Assembly: GCA_963793785.1 (NCBI GenBank)
Contig: CAWCBH010000003.1
Span: 434,001-498,000, forward strand
Length of the DNA: 64,000 bases
Direction: 5' to 3'
Source: CAWCBH01 sp963793785
Lineage (GTDB): Bacteria > Actinomycetota > Thermoleophilia > Solirubrobacterales > 70-9
Part shown: positions 29,486 through 38,610 of the stretch, piece after piece
Layout of the letters: each line of letters starts with the position of its first letter
How positions within the stretch are numbered: the first letter of the stretch is position 1
Notes under the pieces: model-generated
Databases searched by the model: none
What the model saw: only the letters and a program-made list of their open reading frames with translations
What the model was told of the DNA's origin: nothing
Position numbers and translations under genes: made by a program

Positions 29486-29718
29486 CTGCGGGCGACTATC
29501 CCCTAGCAACCCCAAAAGAACGCCTTAGTACCTGTCCGCTCTCTCCCTGCGTCCAGGCTCGGGCAACGCTACTTGGTCGCCTCAGCCTTTGCAACGGGGA
29601 ACCGCACGCCTGCAAACCTACCCGCAGCCCACGGATGGGATCCGCTTTCGAGAGCGGTTTAACCGATCCTCAAAGAAGCTACTGCCGCTGCCGGCGGTCA
29701 CCGCTAAGCTGGCGCCCG
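29486..29718. other. Noncoding leader between the wall-hydrolase gene and a divergent coiled-coil gene
   Basis: A 233-bp region with lower GC than its surroundings and no credible ORF. It contains CCGCTTTCGAGAGCGG (hairpin), GGTTTAACC, and the strings GGGGAACCG and AAACCTACCC. Such pieces resemble riboswitch-like leaders, and wall hydrolases are often controlled by c-di-AMP riboswitches, but I cannot align it to that or any other known class on either strand. It holds both promoters. Confidence 0.35.
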
Positions 29719-30078
29719 ATGAGCGAACCCTCGCAGGACTCCTCGGAAGGCATCCGAGCCCGGGGCGAGCAGGCGATCGGCGACCTCGCCCAGGCGTTGC
29801 TCGAGAACCCGATGTTCGACCAGGCGCTGTCGGCGGCGTTCGGCGCCCGCGAGCAGGCGCTCGAGGCCCAGCAGGCGGCGATGGGGGCCCTCAACCTGCC
29901 CTCTGCAGCGGAGGTCGAACGCCTCGAGCGTCGCCTGCGCTCGCTCTCGGAGCGGCTGGAGACGGTCGAAGACCAGCTCGATCAGATGGGGCGCGACATC
30001 GGCGCGATCCGCCGGGAGCTGGCGGGAGCCGTCGACGTCGGCGCCGACCAGGCCCGGCTCAAGGTCGAGGGTGATTGA
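29719..30078 (+). CDS. Coiled-coil protein, 119 residues
   Basis: Soluble, acidic and highly helical. The first half contains LAQALLENPMFDQALSAAFG, the second a continuous heptad coil (VERLERRLRSLSERLETVED, QLDQMGRDIGAIRREL). No membrane segment. It resembles phasin-like or poly-helical partner proteins and is related in style to the product of 30815-31190. Function unknown; ATG at 29719. Confidence 0.65.
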   Translation: MSEPSQDSSEGIRARGEQAIGDLAQALLENPMFDQALSAAFGAREQALEAQQAAMGALNLPSAAEVERLERRLRSLSERLETVEDQLDQMGRDIGAIRRELAGAVDVGADQARLKVEGD

Positions 30079-30100
30079 GGGCTTGGCTAGACCCTCGACC

Positions 30101-30768
30101 TCAACCTGAGAGTGCGGTAGCGGCTATCCGGCCGGCGGCTTTCGCCGCCGCTTCGAGGTCCGGGTCGGCGAGCGCCGGCCCCTCCGCGCCCTCGGCGACG
30201 ATCAGCAACGCCGCCGCTTCGACCCCCAGCGTCGGCGCGAGCGCGAACAGCGCCGAGGTCTGCTGGTCGGCGGCGAGGTAGCCGTTGCCGGCGGCGGCGC
30301 TGGAGGGCAGGTCGAAGCTGGCGACCCGGCCGGCCCGGGCTCCGTCCCCGGCCGCCGAGCGCAATCCCGCCAACAGCTCCGGGTCGGGCACCACAACGGT
30401 GTCGGCGCTCCCCAGCGCCCGGCTGACGCCTTCGCCCGCGACCGCCTCCTCGACGATCAGGAGGTCGCCGGCGGCAAGCTCGGGGTCGAGTCCGGCGCAG
30501 GTCCCCACCCGCACCGCTCGGCGCCATCCCCAGGCCGGCGAGGTCGGCCGAGCACCGCGGCGGCGCTCGGCGCGCCGATCCCGGTCGACTGGATCGTCAG
30601 CGGCTGCCCCTGCGGCGTCTGGCCCCAATAGCCCCACAGGCCGCGGGCGTGGTTGGCCATCTTCGGCTGTTCGAGCAGCTCCTGGGCGAGCATCAGGGCC
30701 CGGCCGGGATCGCCGACCAGCACCGCGTCGGGGGCGATCGGGGCGCTGGGGCGAAGGCGCGCGGGCAC
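30101..30768 (-). CDS. Purine/uridine nucleoside phosphorylase family protein (one frameshift)
   Basis: About 222 residues from GTG 30768, with a shift near 30530. APDAVLVGDPGRALMLAQEL is the phosphate-binding start of PNP/UDP phosphorylases. GLWGYWGQ, then IQSTGIGAPSAAAVL, VGTCAGLDPELAAGDLLIVE and a terminal helix follow the DeoD-type order. It would split nucleosides to base plus ribose-1-phosphate. It is divergent from the gene at 30815. Assignment to a specific substrate is not possible. Confidence 0.75.
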
Positions 30769-30814
30769 GGGCGCCCGACGATATTCGACGCTCGGTTGGC
30801 AATAAGCTTGCCCG

Positions 30815-31190
30815 GTGGCCGGCAGCCAGAGCAACGATCCCCAAGGCGGCATCTCCGACGCCCTGCGGGAGGCGGTGGAGCGGACCTTCTCGGCCACGAC
30901 CGAGACCCGCGAGCGGGCCCAGGAGCTGCTCGACGAGGTATCGCGCCGCGGGCAGGACGCCCGCGAGGTGTTGACCCAACGCGGTCAGGAGGCCCAGGAG
31001 GCCTCGGCCGGTGTCGCGGGTCGTGGAGGCGATCGAGGGGATGCGGCTCGCCTCGCGCGAGGACTGCGGGCGCTGGAGCAGCGCGTCGAGCCCTCTCGAA
31101 GCGGATCGCGAGCTGGATCGAAGCGGCGTGCCGACGCCCGGTCCTCGAACGCGCGAGTCGGCACCCCAAGCTCGGGATCGAACGCGCTAG
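30815..31190 (+). CDS. Coiled-coil (phasin-like) protein, frameshifted C-terminus
   Basis: GTG at 30815. The clear part reads SNDPQGGISDALREAVERTF and RERAQELLDEVSRRGQDARE, a long amphipathic helix. After about 31013 the frame changes, and neighbouring frames give VVEAIEGMRLASRED, RALEQRVE and SKRIASWIEAA, i.e. a continuing coiled coil. The exact stop is uncertain (31190 assumed). It is first in a run with the SDR and acyltransferase genes, suggesting a lipid or granule-surface role, which is inference. Confidence 0.5.
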
Positions 31191-31193
31191 CAC

Positions 31194-32213
31194 ATGGCCG
31201 GGGGCAGCCGCGTGGTCATCGCCGGGATCTCCAGCCACTGGGGCCTGGAGCTGGCGCGGACGCTGGAGCGCGACCCCGCGGTGTCCCATCTGGCCGGCAT
31301 CGACACCGTCGCCCCCGAGGCCGACCTGGAGCGGACCGAGTTCATCGAGGCCGACATCCGCAACCCGGTCATCTCCCGGCTGCTGCCGGGGCTCGAGCCC
31401 GACGTCGTCGTCCACTGCGGGATCGTCTGGTACCCGGAGCCCGACAAGCCGGCCCGGGCGCTGCATGACATCAACGTGATCGGGACCCTGCAGCTGCTCG
31501 CGGCCTGCGAGAAGTGCGACGGCCTGCGAGCTGTCGTCGCCCGGGGGTCGGCGGCGATCTACGGGTCCGAGGGAGCGGCGCCGGGATTCTTCACCGAGGA
31601 GATGGCCCGCCGCTATCCGCTGAAGACGCGCTTCCAGCGCGACATCGGCGAGCTCGAGAGCTACTTCTCCAACTTCGCCCGGCGCCATCCCGACATCAGC
31701 TGCACGATGCTTCGCTTCCAGCCCGAGATCGGTCCCAACCTCGACCAGCCGCTGGCCCGCTACCTGACCCTGCCGGTCGTGCCGACCCAGCTCGGCTTCG
31801 ACCCGCGGCTGCAGCTCGTCCACGCCGACGACGCGACCGGGGCCCTCGCCGCTGCCGTCCACCGGCCGGTCCGCGGCGCGGTCAACGTCGCCCCCGACGG
31901 GACGATCTCGCTGACGCGGATCCTGCGCCTGGCGGGGCGGCCGACGGTGCCGATCCCGCATCCGATCGCCGCCACCGTGCTCGAGCCGGCTCGGCCGCCA
32001 GCTCGGCGCCGCCGACCTCTACAACGACGGCATACGGCTGCTGCGCTACGGACGCGGCTGCGACAACCGGCGCCTCAAGGAGGAGGTCGGCTACCTGCCG
32101 CGCTTCGACGCCGAGGGCGCAGTGCGCGACTTCATCGCCAAGGGGGCGGGCGGGCGGCGGCTGTTCCCGGCGCCGCATCCGCGCTCGCTCGCCGGTTGGA
32201 TCGGGGGCCGCCC

Positions 32214-32217
<4 letters not shown>
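31194..32217 (+). CDS. NAD-dependent epimerase/dehydratase-like SDR (frameshifted)
   Basis: About 341 residues after a shift near 31990. VVIAGISSHWGLELARTL is a variant Rossmann turn, followed by FIEADIRNP, VVVHCGIVWYPEPD and AVVARGSAAIYGSEG. In the corrected frame the C-terminus reads LGAADLYNDGIRLLRYGRGC and ends GWIGGRP with TGA at 32215-32217, overlapping the acyltransferase GTG. The nucleotide-binding glycines are atypical and no clear YxxxK is visible, so it may bind rather than turn over its ligand. Coupled to phospholipid acyltransferase expression. Confidence 0.72.
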
Positions 32218-33158
<941 letters not shown>

Positions 33159-33270
33159 TGCGGGGTGCCCGGCAGGCTCCGAATGGCGTCGAGGGTGGCT
33201 CTCGGATGCGGGTGCCCTCTGGGGTCGAGTTGGCTTGTAGAGGGCGAGGCCGGAGGCGCTGTGGTCGATC

Positions 33271-33289
33271 AGGCACCCTATTGGTGCCT
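33271..33289. promoter_or_regulatory. Palindrome upstream of the M14-amidase gene
   Basis: AGGCACC-CTATT-GGTGCCT, a perfect 7-bp inverted repeat, 33 bp before the ATG at 33322. It could be an operator or an mRNA hairpin close to the start. The rest of 33159-33321 shows no gene. Confidence 0.4.
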
Positions 33290-33321
33290 AAAGCAGCACA
33301 GCGGCAAGTACCTTGGCGGCG

Positions 33322-34722
33322 ATGAAGCACCGTTCACGATTGGTTGTTCTCGGCACCTGTTGTCTGATCGCCGCCGCAGGGGCCGCGATCGCCGCGGCAG
33401 GGACCGCTCCCTACAAGCAATCGTCGGTCGAGGCGCTCGGGAACCGGGCGCTCCCCGACCGCGACGTCGTCGTCCTCGGCAAGTCGGCGCGAGGGCGAAT
33501 GGTGAAGGCGTTGCGGCTTGGGAATCGCGACGCCCGCCGCAAGGCGCTGGTCGTCGGCGTCATCCACGGCGACGAGACGGCGGGCCTGAAGGTGATCCGC
33601 CGGCTGCGCCGGCGCTGGGCGGACATTCGCGGCGTCGACCTCTGGACCGTCTACTCGGTCAACCCCGACGGGGTCGCGCGCGGCAGCCGTGGCAACGCCC
33701 GCGGGGTGGACCTGAACCGGAACTTCTCCCGCCGCTGGAGCGATGACGAGCCGCCCTCGAGCGCCTACTACGGAGGGCCGTTCCCGTTCTCGGAGCCCGA
33801 GTCGAGGCTGGTGCGACGGCTGATCCGGCGCCTGCGGCCGACCCTGACCATCTGGTACCACCAGCCTTGGGGGCAGGTGCTGGCGCCGTGCCGCGGAGAC
33901 GCCCGCCTCGAGCGGCGCTATGCGCGGATCAGCGGCCTGCCGTTGCGGCGCTGCCGCGGCGAGCGGTTGCCGGGGACCGCGACCCGCTGGCAAGAGCACC
34001 GCTTCCCGAACAGCAGCGCCTTCGTCGTCGAGCTGGCCGCCGGCCGGCTCGGCAGTCGCGCCGCCCGCCGCCACGCAAGGGCGGTCGTAGATCTCGCGCG
34101 CCGGGGAGCGCGGCAGCCCTCACGCAGGGAGGGTTTGCGGCGGATCAAGCCGCGAATCTTCAACTGGCCGATCCCCTACGGGCCGGGCCGCAAGCGCGAC
34201 ATGGCCGGCTACTCGAAGCGCCACTACGGGAAGCGGGACTGGCGACTGCGCCGGGTCGAACACGTGGTCCAGCACTTCGCGGTCACCAATTCCGCGCAGA
34301 CTGTCTTCGACACCTTTGCCCCCAACCGGCCCGACGTCGAATACGGCGAGCTGCCCGGCGTCTGCTCGCATTACGTGATCAACGGCCGCGGCCGCATCTT
34401 CCGCTTCGTCGGGCTGCGGACCCGCTGCCGGCACGCGGTCGGGCTCAACCACCTCTCGGTCGGGATCGAGCACACCGGCTACTCCGACGCCCAGGTGATG
34501 GGCAACTCAAAGCAGCTGCGGGCGTCGCTGCGCCTCAGCCGCTGGCTGCGCTGCCGCTTCGAGCTGCGCCCGAAGCGTGTGATCGGCCACAACGAGAGCC
34601 TCGGCTCGCCGTTTTACCGCGAGCTCGACCCGCGCTTTCGCGGCCGTACCCACGGCGACTTCCGCCCCGCGACGATGGATCGCTACCGCGCCAAGCTGCG
34701 GAGGCTGGGCCCCTGCCCCTGA
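33322..34722 (+). CDS. Secreted M14 carboxypeptidase fused to an N-acetylmuramoyl-L-alanine amidase domain
   Basis: A 466-residue protein. Signal peptide 1-29. Residues about 45-265 are an M14 metallocarboxypeptidase: zinc ligands in VGVIHGDETAG (H82, E85) and H180 of WYHQPWG, DLNRNF at 130-135, catalytic Glu in VVELAAG (E238). Residues about 310-462 are an Amidase_2/PGRP-type domain: VQHFAVT (H318), SHYVINGRGRIF, HAVG (H371), GIEHTG and GHNESLG (H423). Both activities would act on wall peptides outside the cell. ATG 33322 is preferred over an in-frame TTG three codons upstream. Confidence 0.88.
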   Translation: MKHRSRLVVLGTCCLIAAAGAAIAAAGTAPYKQSSVEALGNRALPDRDVVVLGKSARGRMVKALRLGNRDARRKALVVGVIHGDETAGLKVIRRLRRRWADIRGVDLWTVYSVNPDGVARGSRGNARGVDLNRNFSRRWSDDEPPSSAYYGGPFPFSEPESRLVRRLIRRLRPTLTIWYHQPWGQVLAPCRGDARLERRYARISGLPLRRCRGERLPGTATRWQEHRFPNSSAFVVELAAGRLGSRAARRHARAVVDLARRGARQPSRREGLRRIKPRIFNWPIPYGPGRKRDMAGYSKRHYGKRDWRLRRVEHVVQHFAVTNSAQTVFDTFAPNRPDVEYGELPGVCSHYVINGRGRIFRFVGLRTRCRHAVGLNHLSVGIEHTGYSDAQVMGNSKQLRASLRLSRWLRCRFELRPKRVIGHNESLGSPFYRELDPRFRGRTHGDFRPATMDRYRAKLRRLGPCP

Positions 34723-34729
34723 AGCCCAC

Positions 34730-37201
34730 TCAGCGCCGGGCGGCGCCCGGCTTCTCGCGCGCCGTGGCGGCACCGTTGGCCGCCGCGGCGGCACCGTTGG
34801 CCGAAGCCCCGGCACCGTTGGCCGACGGGGCCGGCCAGGGATCGAGCTCGGCGATCCGCTCGCGGCGAAAACGGCGCAGGTTTCGCTTCCGGACCCACTC
34901 GGCGAGGAAATAGCTGCCGACCACGAATGCCAGCGCAAGCGCCTGTGCGCCGAGGGTCTCGACGGTCGGGAAGATTCCGAGCCAGGTACCCATCCAGAGC
35001 GGAGGCTCGACATGGACCGGGGTGATCGGAATCCAGCCGACTCCCTGGAGAGTCCGCATCGTGTTGCCGACGAGGACGACGAGGACGAGCGCGATCAGGA
35101 CACCGGTGACGACCAACATCTTCTTGTAGGGGAGCCGCTGTTCGAGCTTGAAGGTGACGGCGCCGACCGCCGCGACGGCCACGGCGGCGAGGGCGACGCC
35201 GGCCAGCACGACGCCCGCTCCAGAGGAGAGCTGCAGCGCCTGCAGGAAGAGGACCGTCTCCAGCCCCTCCCGGAAGACGCTCGAGAAGCCGAGCAGGTAG
35301 AGGCCGGCGACCGTCGCCGCGCCGACCGCGGCGCCGCTCGCGGCGCCTGCCGTGAGGCTCTTGCCCCGCTGGCGGTGTCCGGCGATCCACTCGGTCCAGT
35401 AGACGCGGTGGAAGAACCAGTTCATGACCAGTAGCAGCACACCAACTGCGACCAGTCCGACCACCGCCTCGAGCTTCTCGCCGTATTGGGCAAGCGAGTC
35501 GAGCAGCAGAAGCGCGGCAAAGAACATCGCCAGGCTGGCCGGGATCGCGAGCAGTGCGCCGCGCATTACCGGTTTGCGCAGCGGCCGTCGGGCCCCGACC
35601 AGGCTGGCGGTGATCGCGGCGATGATCAGGATCGCCTCCAGGCCCTCACGGAAGACGATCATCGCCGAGTTGGTGATCACGGTCGTGTCGCTGGCCCCCT
35701 CGCCGGTCTTTGCCCGCGCCTCCTCCAGCGCTTCCTCCAGGACCAGCCTGGTCTCCCGCACCTCGTCGATCGGGGCCTTGTCGGCGATCAGCTGCGCCAG
35801 GCCCGGCTCGCCGGCGGCCCCGTACCAGACCAGGCCCTCGATCTCGGCGACCAGGGCCGGGTCGAAGGCCCGAAGCTTCAGCTCCGGCCCGAACTCGAAG
35901 AAGGCGTAGGCCGAGAGTCGCGCCTGCTCGGCCTGCTCGGGCTGGCCGGCACTGACCGCCGCCTCCATCTGGTCGAGGCTGATCTCGACGAGGTCGTAGT
36001 CGGCCTCGTCGGAGGACTCCTTCCACTCCTCGGGAAAGCTCTCCTCGATCTGGTCGGAGGCCTCGTCGTGCGCCGCCTCGACATCATCCAGCGGCACCAC
36101 CTCGCGCCCCTCGTTGGCGTCGTCGGTGTAGCGGCCGAGGGTGGCGAAGGAGCTCTCGAGGCTCTCCACACCTTGCGGATCGGACTCCAGCAGGGTCGGC
36201 TCGAGGTCCTTCAGCGCCTGCTCGGCGCCGTCGAGGAAGGCGACCGCCTCCTGTAGCTCGAACGGGATCGTCACCCGTCCGTCGTCGGTGCCGTCGTCGT
36301 ACTCGATCGGGATCAGGTCGAGGAAGCGGACCAACTGGTTCGCGCGGCGCACCTCCTCCTCCGGCGTCAGCGGGGCGGCGACGAAACCCTCGAGGTCGCC
36401 GGCGACCCGCCCCGCGAGGCGCGGCACCGCCGCCAGCCGTCCGCGTTCGGCGGTCGCGGCCAGGGCCGCGAAGTCTGCACTCGTCCGGTCGGCGCGGGCG
36501 TCGCCGAGCAAGCCCCGGTACTCCGGCTCGAGGATCGCCCAGTAGCCGGCGACGATCGCCGCGGTCTCCGCTGCGCGGGCGTCAAAGCCGCGACCGGCCG
36601 CCTCGACGGCCTCCTCGAGGTTGGTTCCGAGCCGGGACTGGTAGGCGTCGAGGAGGTCCTTGCGCACCGCCGCAACGGCCTCGGCTACCGGGATCTCACC
36701 GGCGGAGAGCTGCTCCAGCGCCGCGGTGGCGTTGGCCCCGGGGCGCGTGAACCGGGTCGTCTGGCGAAAGTCGCGGATCAGCAACCAGGCTCGGGCTGTG
36801 GCGACGTCGCGACGCCGCGTGGCCTGCACCGCGACGGCGAAGGCGCCGCGCCGCAGCGCGGCCAGGGCCCGCCCCCGGGCGGCGGCCAGGGCGACGGCAT
36901 CGCTGCGGGCGAAGGCTCGGCGCGCCGCTGCGAGCGAGGTGCGCAGCTCGGCCAGCTCAGCCGCTGCGGCGCCGGCGAGGCCGGCCTCGAGCGGTCCTGC
37001 GAGTCGCCGCTCGGCCCGCGCCGGCGAGCCGGCCCGCTCGCCGAGCAGCAGCGCCGTCTGGGCGGCGAACAGGTCGGTGCGGATGGCGTCGGCGGCGCGC
37101 CAGGGGGGCTGCCCGCCGCCGGCGGCCGGGGAGATTGCGGGGAGGACGAGCGCCGCGGCCGCGACGATCGCGGCGGCAAGCGGCACCGTCCGTCCCCGCA
37201 T
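34730..37201 (-). CDS. FTR1-family high-affinity iron permease with long extracytoplasmic N-terminal domain
   Basis: An 823-residue protein. Signal peptide 1-27. Residues about 30-500 are a large, soluble, helical, acidic domain. The C-terminal 300 residues are a seven-helix FTR1/EfeU permease with two REGLE iron motifs, VFREGLEAILI and SVFREGLETVLF. The tail is a low-complexity Ala/Asn/Gly segment (repeated SANGA). It imports iron together with the imelysin-like lipoprotein encoded 4 bp upstream. Two DtxR/IdeR-like boxes precede the pair. Confidence 0.93.
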   Translation of the reverse strand: MRGRTVPLAAAIVAAAALVLPAISPAAGGGQPPWRAADAIRTDLFAAQTALLLGERAGSPARAERRLAGPLEAGLAGAAAAELAELRTSLAAARRAFARSDAVALAAARGRALAALRRGAFAVAVQATRRRDVATARAWLLIRDFRQTTRFTRPGANATAALEQLSAGEIPVAEAVAAVRKDLLDAYQSRLGTNLEEAVEAAGRGFDARAAETAAIVAGYWAILEPEYRGLLGDARADRTSADFAALAATAERGRLAAVPRLAGRVAGDLEGFVAAPLTPEEEVRRANQLVRFLDLIPIEYDDGTDDGRVTIPFELQEAVAFLDGAEQALKDLEPTLLESDPQGVESLESSFATLGRYTDDANEGREVVPLDDVEAAHDEASDQIEESFPEEWKESSDEADYDLVEISLDQMEAAVSAGQPEQAEQARLSAYAFFEFGPELKLRAFDPALVAEIEGLVWYGAAGEPGLAQLIADKAPIDEVRETRLVLEEALEEARAKTGEGASDTTVITNSAMIVFREGLEAILIIAAITASLVGARRPLRKPVMRGALLAIPASLAMFFAALLLLDSLAQYGEKLEAVVGLVAVGVLLLVMNWFFHRVYWTEWIAGHRQRGKSLTAGAASGAAVGAATVAGLYLLGFSSVFREGLETVLFLQALQLSSGAGVVLAGVALAAVAVAAVGAVTFKLEQRLPYKKMLVVTGVLIALVLVVLVGNTMRTLQGVGWIPITPVHVEPPLWMGTWLGIFPTVETLGAQALALAFVVGSYFLAEWVRKRNLRRFRRERIAELDPWPAPSANGAGASANGAAAAANGAATAREKPGAARR

Positions 37202-37205
37202 CCGG

Positions 37206-38333
37206 TCAGCCCTCCTGCAACTCGATGTTGAGCCGCTCCGCGGACTGGGTCACCTGGCCCGCGATCGCCTCGGCCTGCGACTGCGCCTCGGAGCCGAACG
37301 CGTCGGCCTGCTCGGCGCTGAACTGCGTTCCGGCTTCCTCGCGGTCGCGAAGCTCGGCGACGAAGGCCAGCAGCTGATCCAATTCGCGCTTGGTCTGCTG
37401 GGCCTGCTGGGGGTTCTCGCCGCTGACCAGCGGCTGCACGCTGCCGTAGGTGAAGACGATCCCCTCGAGGATGTCGGCGATGTCCTGCAGCCGCGAGGCC
37501 GCGACGAAGGCCTGCTCGGTGGCGGCCTCGCCGGCGATGAATCGGGAGTTCTTCCAGGCCTCGAAGTACTCGCTCATCGTCGGGGTCATGATCGTGATCG
37601 CGGTGAAGGCGTCGGAGGGGGTCGGCTCGAAAGATTGGGCGTCGGCGAGCAGGCCCTGTGCCTGGCGGTGGAACTCGTCGGCGGTGGCCTTGAAGATCGC
37701 CGCGTCGGGAAGCCCTTCGCCGAACTCGACCTTGCCGTCGCCGTCGACGTCGGGCTCGGTGCCCTTCGCCATCAGCTCCGGGTTGGTCCCGTAGAGCGGG
37801 GTCTCGGTGAGGAAGAAGAGGTTCCCGGGCTGCTTCAGGGTGCCGCCGCCGGGGACGTCGAGGCTGAAGGAGACCGCGCTCTCGGGGTCCGACGCGTCCG
37901 ATCCGGCATCGATGTCAACGTCGTAGTGGGCGAGGCGGGGAACGCCGGCGACAATGCCCTCCATCTCCTCGTAGGCCGGGTTGGCGGCGACGTAGGCCTG
38001 CTTGGCCCGGCCCATCAATTGCTCCACCTCGGCCCGGTGGTCGCGGAGCAGCTCGGCGTAGTCGAAGTCCACCGACTGCGCCAGCTCGTAGTAGCTGTCG
38101 GCCACCTGCCGCATCTGCGCGACCTGGGCCGTCAGGTCGGTGGCGTGGGCGACGAGGTAGTCCTTGACCGGCGCCAGCCGCGCCGCCGAATCGGCGCCGG
38201 CGGTCGTCTCATCCCCCTCGTCGCCGCCACAACCGACCGCGAACAGGGCCACCACGCCGAGCGCGGTCGCGATCAGGCGGCTGCCCAGCCTCGTCATCCG
38301 CCGGCTGCTCTGCAGCGTTTCCAACTCGTTCAA
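37206..38333 (-). CDS. Imelysin-like (EfeO/M75) iron-uptake lipoprotein
   Basis: A 375-residue protein. TTG start at 38333 is supported by GGAGGAG six bases upstream. Lipobox AVGC lies near residue 35, then a mature helical protein with YYELAQSVDFDYAELLRDHR and HRAE, which fits the HxxE metal motif of imelysins. No ferroxidase/peroxidase (EfeB) gene is present, so this is a two-gene FTR1-type uptake system. It would capture iron outside the membrane and hand it to the permease. Iron repression is suggested by the upstream boxes. Confidence 0.82.
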   Translation of the reverse strand: MNELETLQSSRRMTRLGSRLIATALGVVALFAVGCGGDEGDETTAGADSAARLAPVKDYLVAHATDLTAQVAQMRQVADSYYELAQSVDFDYAELLRDHRAEVEQLMGRAKQAYVAANPAYEEMEGIVAGVPRLAHYDVDIDAGSDASDPESAVSFSLDVPGGGTLKQPGNLFFLTETPLYGTNPELMAKGTEPDVDGDGKVEFGEGLPDAAIFKATADEFHRQAQGLLADAQSFEPTPSDAFTAITIMTPTMSEYFEAWKNSRFIAGEAATEQAFVAASRLQDIADILEGIVFTYGSVQPLVSGENPQQAQQTKRELDQLLAFVAELRDREEAGTQFSAEQADAFGSEAQSQAEAIAGQVTQSAERLNIELQEG

Positions 38334-38369
38334 TGCGGCTCCTCCGTCAAACGAACGGGCACCCTGTTC

Positions 38370-38383
38370 TTAGGTGACCCTAA
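38370..38383. promoter_or_regulatory. DtxR/IdeR-type iron box 1
   Basis: TTAGGTGACCCTAA, which extended to 19 bp matches the IdeR/DtxR consensus at 15 of 19 positions. It sits 37 bp upstream of the iron-lipoprotein start, over its likely promoter. Confidence 0.75.
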
Positions 38384-38424
38384 TTTAATCCGAGCAAAGC
38401 GGTCGGGATCGTATCGAGTTCTGG

Positions 38425-38452
38425 TTAGGGTCACCTAATTAGACAAGCCTAA
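38425..38452. promoter_or_regulatory. DtxR/IdeR-type iron boxes 2 and 3
   Basis: TTAGGGTCACCTAA (the reverse complement of box 1) is followed directly by TTAGACAAGCCTAA. Read on the minus strand, box 2 with its flank also fits 15 of 19 consensus bases. Tandem boxes indicate cooperative iron-dependent repression. The divergent amtB lies 159 bp further on, so the site may also influence it. Confidence 0.7.
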
Positions 38453-38610
38453 TCGCATCGATGCGCCGCGTGTGCCCGACATCGGTGAGAAACCGCGAGG
38501 CCGGATTTGCGCCAGCGGGATAAGCACAGCCCGCCGGGCTCTCCCTAACTTGGCCGCATGGCTAAACGCGACCGTCGGGGCCCTGCGCCCGGCGGGCTAG
38601 GAGGAAGCTA

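Noticed and set aside
29486..29718. ydaO or GEMM riboswitch
   Set aside because: Isolated strings are similar, but the ordered consensus blocks (e.g. GGGGTGAATC with CCGTCAGCTAACC, or GCAAACC hairpin ACGCAAAGCC) are absent on both strands.
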